Origin: Pelomonas sp963992225
Lineage (GTDB): Bacteria; Pseudomonadota; Gammaproteobacteria; Burkholderiales; Burkholderiaceae_C
Assembly: GCA_963992225.1 (NCBI GenBank)
Contig: CAXDTK010000295.1
Span: 1-6,344 of the forward strand
DNA length: 6,344 nt
Direction: 5' to 3'
Positions within the stretch are counted from its first letter, which is position 1, and the number at the start of each line of letters is the position of its first letter. The notes below the pieces were generated by a model. The model was not told where the DNA came from and made no database searches. It worked only from the letters and a program-made list of their open reading frames with translations. This document shows positions 1-4,572 of this stretch, one piece after another. A program made the position numbers and the translations under genes.

Positions 1-45
1 ACACCTAAGCCTTCGTCGGCAGCGTCAGATGTGTATAAGAGACAG
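1..45. other. Nextera i5-side library adapter (artefact)
   Basis: This is synthetic sequence, not genome. It reads as the last 4 bases of the P5 arm (1-4), an 8-base i5 index CTAAGCCT (5-12, matching Nextera S508/N508 as I remember it), the 14-base TCGTCGGCAGCGTC (13-26), and the 19-bp Tn5 mosaic end AGATGTGTATAAGAGACAG (27-45). Genomic sequence starts at 46. The ATG at 29 inside the mosaic end opens the chrA frame and would add a false N-terminus (MCIRDS) to any predicted protein. Confidence 0.98.
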
Positions 46-1339
46 CTTCTGGCTCAAGCTGGGTTTCGTCAGTTTCGGCGGGCCGGCCGGGCAGATCGCG
101 ATCATGCATGCCGAGCTGGTGGAGCGGCGGCGCTGGATCAGCGAGCAGCGCTTCCTGCATGCGCTGAACTACTGCATGCTGCTGCCCGGCCCGGAGGCGC
201 AGCAGCTGGCCACCTACATCGGCTGGCTGATGCACCGCACCCGCGGCGGCCTGGTGGCCGGCTCCCTGTTCGTGCTGCCGTCGCTGGCCATCCTGGTGCT
301 GCTGTCCTGGGTCTACCTGGCCTGGGGCACGCTGCCGCTGGTGGCGGGGGCGTTCTACGGCCTGAAGCCGGCGGTGACGGCGCTGGTGCTGCACGCCGCC
401 TGGCGCATCGGCACGCGGGCGCTGAAGAACCGCTGGCTGTGGGCCATCGCCGCGGCGGCCTTCGTCGCGCTGTTCGCGCTGGACGCGCCCTTCCCGCTCA
501 TCGTGCTGGGCGCCGCGCTGATCGGCCACTTCGGCGGGCGGCGCGCGCCGCAGGTGTTCGCGGTCGGCGGCGGGCATGCGGCGGCGGCCGCGCGCCACGG
601 CCCGGCCGTCATCGACGACGACACGCCCACGCCCGCCCATGCCCGCTTCAGCCGGCGGCGCCTGGCGCGCGTGCTGGCGGCGGGCCTCGCCCTGTGGGGC
701 GCGGCCATGGCGGCGCTGGTGCTGGCGCAGGGCTGGCAGGGCACGCTGGCGCAGATGGGCTGGTTCTTCACCAAGGCGGCGCTGCTGACCTTCGGCGGCG
801 CCTATGCGGTGCTGCCCTATGTCTACCAGGGCGCGGTGGAGCACCACCAGTGGCTCAGCGCCACGCAGATGATCGACGGCCTGGCGCTGGGCGAGACCAC
901 CCCCGGCCCGTTGATCATGGTGGTGGCCTTCGTGGGCTTCGTGGGCGGCTGGACGCATGCGCTGTTCGGGCCCGACGCGCTGTTCCTGGCCGGCGCCGCC
1001 GCGGCCGGCGTGGTGACCTTCTTCACCTTCCTGCCGTCCTTCGTCTTCATCCTGGCCGGCGGGCCGCTGATCGAGTCCACCCACGGCCAGCTGCGCTTCA
1101 CCGCCCCGCTGACGGCCATCACGGCCGCCGTGGTGGGCGTGATCCTGAACCTGGCGCTGTTCTTCGCCGGCCATGTGCTGTGGCCCGAGGGCTGGGGCGG
1201 CCGCTTCGACGTGCTGGCTGCGCTGATCGCGCTGGGCGCCGGCATCGCGCTGTTCCGCTTCAAACTGGGCGTGATGCCGCTGCTGGCGCTGTGCGCGGGG
1301 CTGGGTTTCGCGCTGACGGCGCTGGGGTTGCGCGGCTGA
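46..1339 (+). CDS. chrA: Chromate efflux transporter ChrA, 5'-truncated
   Basis: Inner-membrane transporter of the CHR family, which exports chromate from the cytoplasm. The real gene enters from the left and is cut at the adapter; the first complete genomic codon is TTC at 47, leaving 430 residues. The family usually starts some 15-25 residues earlier, so little is lost. Numbering from that Phe, the first CHR domain has FGGP at 10-13, a VERRRW stretch at 25-30 and the LLPGPE motif at 45-50. A hydrophilic linker (about 162-205, with IDDDTPTP at 189-196) leads to the second CHR domain, with LTFGGAY at 247-253 and the repeated ETTPGP motif at 283-288. The rest is mostly hydrophobic membrane segments. 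Two homologous halves mark the long-chain (bidomain) type. It converges on arsH with only 9 nt between the stop codons. Its promoter and start lie outside the window. The chromate substrate is inferred from family membership. Confidence 0.93.
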
Positions 1340-1348
1340 GGCCGGGCG

Positions 1349-2080
1349 TCAGAGCGCGCGCTGGTTGACGCGCCGCGACAGCGCCTCGGCGCTTTCCCTG
1401 CGCTCGCTGTAGCGGTCCACCAGGTAGGGCGCCACGTCGCGCGTCAGCAGCGTGAACTTGACCAGCTCCTCCATCACGTCCACCACACGGTCGTAGAAGG
1501 CCGAGGGCTTCATGCGCCCGTCGTCGGTGAACTCGGCAAAGGCCTTGGCGACGGACGACTGGTTGGGGATGGTCAGCATGCGCATCCAGCGGCCCAGCAC
1601 CCGCATCTGGTTGACCGCGTTGAACGACTGCGAGCCGCCGCAGACCTGCATGACGGCCAGCGTCTTGCCCTGCGTGGGCCGCACCGCGCCGGCGGCCAGC
1701 GGGATCCAGTCGATCTGCGCCTTCATGACGCCGGTCATCGCGCCATGGCGCTCGGGCGAGCACCACACCATGCCCTCCGACCAGGCCGCGAGCTCGCGCA
1801 GCGCCTGCACGCGCGGGTGGCTGTCGGGCGCGCCATCGGGCAGCGGCAGGCCAGCGGGGTCGAAGATGCGCACCTCCGCGCCCAGCGCCTGCAGCAGCCG
1901 GGCGGCCTCGAAGGTCAGCAGCCGGCTGTAGGAGCGCTCGCGCAACGAGCCGTACAGCATCAGGATGCGCGGCGCATGGCGCGACGGCTCGGCCACGCCC
2001 AGCAGCGCCTGCGTGGGCCGCGGCAACAGCGCGGCGTCCAGCGCCGGCAGGCTGGCGTCGGCGAAGGGCAGCTCAAGCAT
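1349..2080 (-). CDS. arsH: ArsH, NADPH/FMN-dependent organoarsenical oxidase
   Basis: Cytoplasmic flavoprotein of 243 residues, the normal length for ArsH. The family is known to oxidise trivalent methylarsenite to the less toxic pentavalent form with FMN and NADPH; ferric, quinone and chromate reductase activities have also been reported for relatives. The flavodoxin-like core starts near residue 38. The phosphate-binding loop GSLRERSYSR is at 44-53, SPERHGAMTGVMK at 108-120 and GGSQSFN at 148-154, all typical of ArsH. The ATG at 2080-2078 is chosen because a GGAGG lies 5 nt upstream (2090-2086) and the N-terminal extension before the Rossmann fold is usual. The start overlaps the end of the aquaporin gene by 8 nt, so the two are probably translationally coupled. 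It is the last gene of the leftward operon; no arsM, arsI or arsP is in the window, so the source of any methylarsenite is not shown. Confidence 0.97.
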   Translation of the reverse strand: MLELPFADASLPALDAALLPRPTQALLGVAEPSRHAPRILMLYGSLRERSYSRLLTFEAARLLQALGAEVRIFDPAGLPLPDGAPDSHPRVQALRELAAWSEGMVWCSPERHGAMTGVMKAQIDWIPLAAGAVRPTQGKTLAVMQVCGGSQSFNAVNQMRVLGRWMRMLTIPNQSSVAKAFAEFTDDGRMKPSAFYDRVVDVMEELVKFTLLTRDVAPYLVDRYSERRESAEALSRRVNQRAL

Positions 2081-2750
2081 GGCTGCCTCCGGCCGCCGGC
2101 GCGAGCGCCCGGTGCACGGCCAACGCCAGCGCCGCGCCGGCCAACTGGGCCGCGACGAAGGCCGGCGCGCTGGCCGGCGCGATGCCCGCGAAGCTGTCGC
2201 TGAACATGCGGCCGAACACCGCGGCCGGGTTGGCGAACGAGGTGGACGCGGTGAACCAGTAGGCCGCGCCGATGTAGGCCGCCACCATCGCCGCGACGCG
2301 CGCGGCCGGTGCGCGCAGGATCACCAGCAGCAGCCCGAAGGTGGCCACGCCCTCGGCCAGCCACTGGCCGCCACCGCTGCGCAGCTTGGTGGAGAACTGC
2401 AGCAGCGGCAGGTCGAACATGCCATGCACCAGCCATGCGCCCAGCATCGCGCCCAGCAGCTGCACGGCGACATAGGGCAGCAGCAGCGACCGCGGCAGCG
2501 CGCCGCGCGCCGCCATCACCAGCGACACCGCCGGGTTGAAATGCGCGCCGCTGACCGGCCCGAACACCTCGATGAGGATGTAGAGCCCGCCCACCGTGGC
2601 CAGCGTGTTGGCCAGCAGCGCCACGGCCATGTTGCCGGCGGCCAGCCGCTCGGCCATCACGCCGGAGCCGATGACGACGGCCAGCAGCAGCGCCGTGCCC
2701 AGGCCCTCGGCCAGCAGCTTGGGCGCCGCGCCCGCGTTCGGGGCCGCCAT
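2073..2750 (-). CDS. aqpS: AqpS-type aquaglyceroporin of the ars operon
   Basis: Membrane channel of the MIP family, 225 residues, with six hydrophobic segments (roughly 12-32, 40-60, 88-110, 131-147, 152-169, 195-215) and two NPA half-helix motifs: NPA at 72-74 (preceded by SGAHF) and NPA at 174-176 (STSFANPAA). The residue after the second NPA, where water and glycerol channels carry the selectivity-filter arginine, is Ala177. Sinorhizobium AqpS, from memory, has Val at this place and Thr49; Thr49 is present here. AqpS releases arsenite down its gradient after arsenate reduction and is reported to pass pentavalent methylarsenicals. Position between arsC and arsH supports that role over glycerol uptake. 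The ATG is 1 nt after the arsC stop (TGA-C-ATG) with no clear Shine-Dalgarno, which suggests coupled translation. Substrate is inferred from family and context. Confidence 0.93.
   Translation of the reverse strand: MAAPNAGAAPKLLAEGLGTALLLAVVIGSGVMAERLAAGNMAVALLANTLATVGGLYILIEVFGPVSGAHFNPAVSLVMAARGALPRSLLLPYVAVQLLGAMLGAWLVHGMFDLPLLQFSTKLRSGGGQWLAEGVATFGLLLVILRAPAARVAAMVAAYIGAAYWFTASTSFANPAAVFGRMFSDSFAGIAPASAPAFVAAQLAGAALALAVHRALAPAAGGSHA
2086..2090 (-). promoter_or_regulatory. arsH ribosome binding site
   Basis: GGAGG on the minus strand, 5 nt before the arsH ATG and inside the 3' end of the aquaporin coding sequence. It supports both the start choice and separate initiation on a coupled message. 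Confidence 0.7.
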
Positions 2751-2751
2751 G

Positions 2752-3255
2752 TCAGCTGACGGCGATGGCCTGCAGCGCGGCCTGCAGCGCCGGGCGGTCC
2801 ATCGTCTCCAGCGGCAGCTGCAGCAGCTGCAGCATGCGGTAGCCGATGGCCTGGCGCGTCAGCTCGAACGCACGGCGCTTGCCCTCGTCGCCGCCCTCGG
2901 CGTTGGACGGGTCCGGGTAGCCCCAGTGCACCTTGACCGGCTGGCCGGCCCCGCCGAAGAACACCGGGCATTGCTCGGCCGCCGCGCTGTCGCAGACCGT
3001 GATGACGATGGCCAGCGGCGGCGCCTCGGGCGTCGTGAACTCGTCCCAGCTCTTGCTGCGGTAGCCGCTCACGTCGATGCCGGCGTTCGTCAGCGCCTCC
3101 AGCGCGAACGGGTTGAGCCGGCCGCTGGGCGCGCTGCCGGCGCTGTGCGCGCGCACGTCCCGGCCGAGCCTGGCGGCCAGGTGGTTGAGCATGCCTTCGC
3201 TGAGCACGCTGCGCGCGGAGTTGTGGGTGCAGAGGATGAGGACGTGGGTGGTCAT
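2752..3255 (-). CDS. arsC: Arsenate reductase ArsC (phosphatase-like), copy B
   Basis: Cytoplasmic arsenate reductase of 167 residues with the low-molecular-weight tyrosine phosphatase fold, converting arsenate to arsenite. The Cys-X5-Arg loop is CTHNSAR at 9-15 followed by Ser16, so Cys9 is the predicted nucleophile. Asp115 in YPDPS is the likely general acid. Cys88 and Cys96 (VCDSAAAEQCP) could form the redox relay of this fold; which reductant (thioredoxin or glutaredoxin) serves it cannot be read from the sequence. The loop has His where many ArsC proteins, including the upstream copy, have Gly. A plain phosphotyrosine phosphatase is unlikely given the operon and the extra cysteines. The ATG lies 7 nt (all G/C) after the upstream arsC stop without a ribosome binding site, which suggests coupling. 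Confidence 0.94.
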   Translation of the reverse strand: MTTHVLILCTHNSARSVLSEGMLNHLAARLGRDVRAHSAGSAPSGRLNPFALEALTNAGIDVSGYRSKSWDEFTTPEAPPLAIVITVCDSAAAEQCPVFFGGAGQPVKVHWGYPDPSNAEGGDEGKRRAFELTRQAIGYRMLQLLQLPLETMDRPALQAALQAIAVS

Positions 3256-3262
3256 GGGGGGC

Positions 3263-3757
3263 TCAGCGGGTGCCGATCTGTTGGATTTCGTGCTGGATGG
3301 CCAGCGGCTCCAGCTTGGGCAGGGGCAGCGCCAGCAGCAGCTCGATGCGGCGCTTGAGGGTGATGGCGACGTCGAGGAAGGCCTGCAGCCGGGCCTCCTC
3401 GCTGCCTTCGGCGGCCGCCGGGTCGGGCACGCCCCAATGGGCCGTCATGGGCTGGCCGGGCCAGACCGGGCAGACCTCGCCGGCGGCCGCGTCGCAGACC
3501 GTGAACACGAAGTCCATGATGGGCGTGCCGGGCACGGCGAACTCGTCCCAGCGCTTGCTGCGCAGGCCTTGCGCGGGCACCTGCAGCGTGGCCAGCGTGC
3601 GCAGCGCCAGCGGGTGGACGACGCCGCTGGGATGGCTGCCGGCCGAATAGGCCTTGAAGCGGCCGCGCGACAGGCTGTTCATCAGGGCCTCGGCCATGAT
3701 GGAGCGCGCCGAGTTGCCGGTGCAGACGAAGAGGACGTTGAAGCTGTTGTCGAGCAT
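3263..3757 (-). CDS. arsC: Arsenate reductase ArsC (phosphatase-like), copy A
   Basis: Second LMW-phosphatase-type arsenate reductase, 164 residues, promoter-proximal to the other copy. The active loop is CTGNSAR at 12-18 plus Ser19, with Cys12 as predicted nucleophile. Cys88 and Cys96 (VCDAAAGEVCP) are the candidate relay cysteines and Asp112 (VPDP) the likely acid. It aligns along its whole length with copy B (shared SAGS, RSK-WDEF and HWG-PDP blocks) but differs at many positions, so it is an old paralogue, not a recent duplication. The frame stays open far upstream, to 4453, but that stretch is antisense to arsD and out of frame with arsR. The start at 3757 is preferred because it gives the standard N-terminus and has GGAG at 3768-3765, 7 nt upstream. 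It follows arsR by 14 nt. Confidence 0.94.
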   Translation of the reverse strand: MLDNSFNVLFVCTGNSARSIMAEALMNSLSRGRFKAYSAGSHPSGVVHPLALRTLATLQVPAQGLRSKRWDEFAVPGTPIMDFVFTVCDAAAGEVCPVWPGQPMTAHWGVPDPAAAEGSEEARLQAFLDVAITLKRRIELLLALPLPKLEPLAIQHEIQQIGTR

Positions 3758-3764
3758 GGGGCGG

Positions 3765-3768
3765 CTCC
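3765..3768 (-). promoter_or_regulatory. Ribosome binding site of arsC copy A
   Basis: GGAG on the minus strand in the 14-nt arsR-arsC gap, 7 nt before the ATG at 3757. It decides the start against the much longer open frame. Confidence 0.6.
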
Positions 3769-3771
3769 GGG

Positions 3772-4095
3772 TCAGCAGGCGCAGGCCGCTGCCGGCTCGA
3801 CCGCGCAGGCCTGGCCGGCGCAGCAGTTGTCGGTCAGGAAGGCCAGCACGGCGTTCATGTGGTCGAAGGCGGCGCGGTAGACGATGTGGCGGCTGATGCG
3901 CTCCTGCGTGACGAGGCCGGCGTTGGCCAGCTCCTTCAGGTGGAAGGACAGCGTGGCCGCCGGCAGCGCCAGCGCCTCGGCCAGCGCGCCCGGCGTCAGC
4001 CCCTGCGGCCCGGCCACCACCAGCAGGCGGAACACCTTGAGCCGGTGCGCCTGGGCCAGCGCCGCCAGGGCGCGGATGATCTGCTGCTCTTCCAT
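3772..4095 (-). CDS. arsR: ArsR, arsenite-responsive repressor
   Basis: Winged-helix ArsR/SmtB-family repressor of 107 residues that releases DNA on binding As(III) (and probably Sb(III)). The helix-turn-helix spans about 34-62, with LPAATLSFHLKELANAGLV at 44-62, and the beta wing follows (QERISRHIVYRAA, 64-76). It lacks the ELCVCDL metal site of the R773/R46 type. Instead the cysteines are in the C-terminal tail: Cys91-Cys92 and Cys97, then Cys105 and Cys107. This resembles the Acidithiobacillus-type ArsR, whose C-terminal CC plus a third Cys bind As(III). The two final cysteines look extra. It is first in the leftward operon and divergent from arsD. The ATG at 4095 has no Shine-Dalgarno and the predicted promoter leaves almost no leader, so translation may be leaderless or nearly so. 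Confidence 0.95.
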   Translation of the reverse strand: MEEQQIIRALAALAQAHRLKVFRLLVVAGPQGLTPGALAEALALPAATLSFHLKELANAGLVTQERISRHIVYRAAFDHMNAVLAFLTDNCCAGQACAVEPAAACAC

Positions 4096-4101
4096 GGGTT
4101 G

Positions 4102-4125
4102 ATAATTCTATAGATATGGAATCAT
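4102..4125. promoter_or_regulatory. Putative ArsR operator (imperfect inverted repeat)
   Basis: Two 12-bp arms meet with no spacer: ATAATTCTATAG and ATATGGAATCAT; 9 of 12 positions are complementary, and the inner 18 bp (4105-4122) match at 7 of 9. It is the most AT-rich spot in the window and covers the -10 of the arsR promoter. Assignment to ArsR rests on position and symmetry. Confidence 0.55.
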
Positions 4126-4133
4126 TGACGCAA
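4105..4133 (-). promoter_or_regulatory. Putative arsR operon promoter
   Basis: Minus strand: TTGCGT (4133-4128) as -35, a 17-nt spacer, and TAGAAT (4110-4105) as -10 (5 of 6 consensus bases). Transcription would start near 4098, only a few bases before the arsR ATG. The -35 is weak (3 of 6). The -10 lies inside the larger inverted repeat, as expected if ArsR blocks polymerase. Confidence 0.5.
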
Positions 4134-4144
4134 AGCAAGTTGCG
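4129..4144. repeat. Second short dyad in the divergent control region
   Basis: Perfect 5-bp arms, CGCAA and TTGCG, with 6 nt between them (AGCAAG). It starts within the predicted arsR -35 and could be a second operator half or a site for another regulator. A 5-bp perfect match can occur by chance. Confidence 0.3.
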
Positions 4145-4194
4145 CGGCCGCACTGTGGCGCAGACTTGTGTCCAGCCCATGACAGGCGCACTGC

Positions 4195-4200
4195 AAGGAG
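4195..4200 (+). promoter_or_regulatory. arsD ribosome binding site
   Basis: AAGGAG, 5 nt before the ATG at 4206. It fixes the arsD start against an in-frame ATG at 4116 that lies inside the operator region. Confidence 0.8.
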
Positions 4201-4205
4201 TTCCC

Positions 4206-4556
4206 ATGTCCACGATCCAGATCTTTGACCCGGCCCTGTGCTGCAGCAGCGGCGTGTGCGGCCCCGACGTCGACGAAGGCCTGCTGCGCGCCGCGGCCGA
4301 CATCGACTGGGCCCGGCAGCAGGGCGCCCAGGTCGAGCGCTTCAACCTGGCCCAGCAGCCGCTGGTGTTCGCGCAGCAGGAGGCCGTGCGCGGCCTGCTG
4401 GAGCGCTCGGGGCAGACCGCGCTGCCGGTGACGCTGCTGGACGGGCAGGTCATGCTGGCCGGCCGCTACCCCAGCCGCGCCGAACTGGCCCGCTGGCTGA
4501 AGGTCGACGCCACGCCCGCCGCCGGCGCCTGCTGCAGCGGCGGCCGCTGCTGCTGA
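4206..4556 (+). CDS. arsD: ArsD arsenic metallochaperone
   Basis: Small cytoplasmic protein of 116 residues that binds As(III) or Sb(III) and hands it to ArsA, raising its ATPase activity; it has also been described as a weak repressor of its operon. The thioredoxin-like fold begins with STIQIFDPALCCSSGVCG. Cys12, Cys13 and Cys18, the essential transfer set in the plasmid R773 protein, fall at exactly the same positions. Two vicinal pairs, Cys109-Cys110 and Cys115-Cys116, form the C-terminus, as in longer ArsD proteins; many homologues lack them. The start at 4206 is fixed by an AAGGAG 5 nt upstream and by the conserved N-terminus. arsA follows after 16 nt, so the two are one operon, divergent from arsR. 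Confidence 0.97.
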   Translation: MSTIQIFDPALCCSSGVCGPDVDEGLLRAAADIDWARQQGAQVERFNLAQQPLVFAQQEAVRGLLERSGQTALPVTLLDGQVMLAGRYPSRAELARWLKVDATPAAGACCSGGRCC

Positions 4557-4561
4557 ACGGC

Positions 4562-4566
4562 GGGAG
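4562..4566 (+). promoter_or_regulatory. arsA ribosome binding site
   Basis: GGGAG in the 16-nt arsD-arsA gap, 6 nt before the ATG at 4573. Confidence 0.65.
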
Positions 4567-4572
4567 CCCGCG

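Larger units (their letters stand above)
4096..4205. promoter_or_regulatory. arsR-arsD divergent intergenic region
   Basis: This 110-bp region separates the two operons. Its left third is AT-rich in contrast to all coding DNA here. For the rightward arsD operon I see TTGACG at 4125-4130 (5 of 6 for a -35) but no convincing -10 at normal spacing, so the arsD promoter is not placed. From about 4141 on it is GC-rich leader without a recognisable riboswitch or terminator. Confidence 0.6.

Noticed and set aside
5..1174. 389-residue open frame on the minus strand
   Set aside because: Antisense to chrA, His/Arg/Gln-rich, and its C-terminus (SYTHLTLPT) is translated adapter.
31..1368. Second long plus-strand frame starting MYKRQ
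   Set aside because: It begins inside the mosaic end and is an Arg/Ala/Gly-rich shifted reading of chrA; the other frame has the ChrA motifs and membrane segments.
1325..1380. Bidirectional terminator between chrA and arsH
   Set aside because: Short GC arms can pair (CGCGGC with GCCGCG), but the loop is about 35 nt and there is no T-run on either strand.
4141..4162. Hairpin or attenuator in the arsD leader (TGCGC...GCGCA)
   Set aside because: Only 5 bp of stem around a 12-nt loop, and no T-run or leader peptide; expected by chance in GC-rich DNA.
4116..4205. Earlier arsD start at 4116 adding 30 residues
   Set aside because: It lies in the predicted operator, has no ribosome binding site, and the added residues are not ArsD-like; AAGGAG supports 4206.
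3758..4453. N-terminal extension of arsC copy A to 4453
   Set aside because: It runs antisense to arsD and out of frame through arsR. ArsC homology begins only at the ATG at 3757, which has a ribosome binding site.
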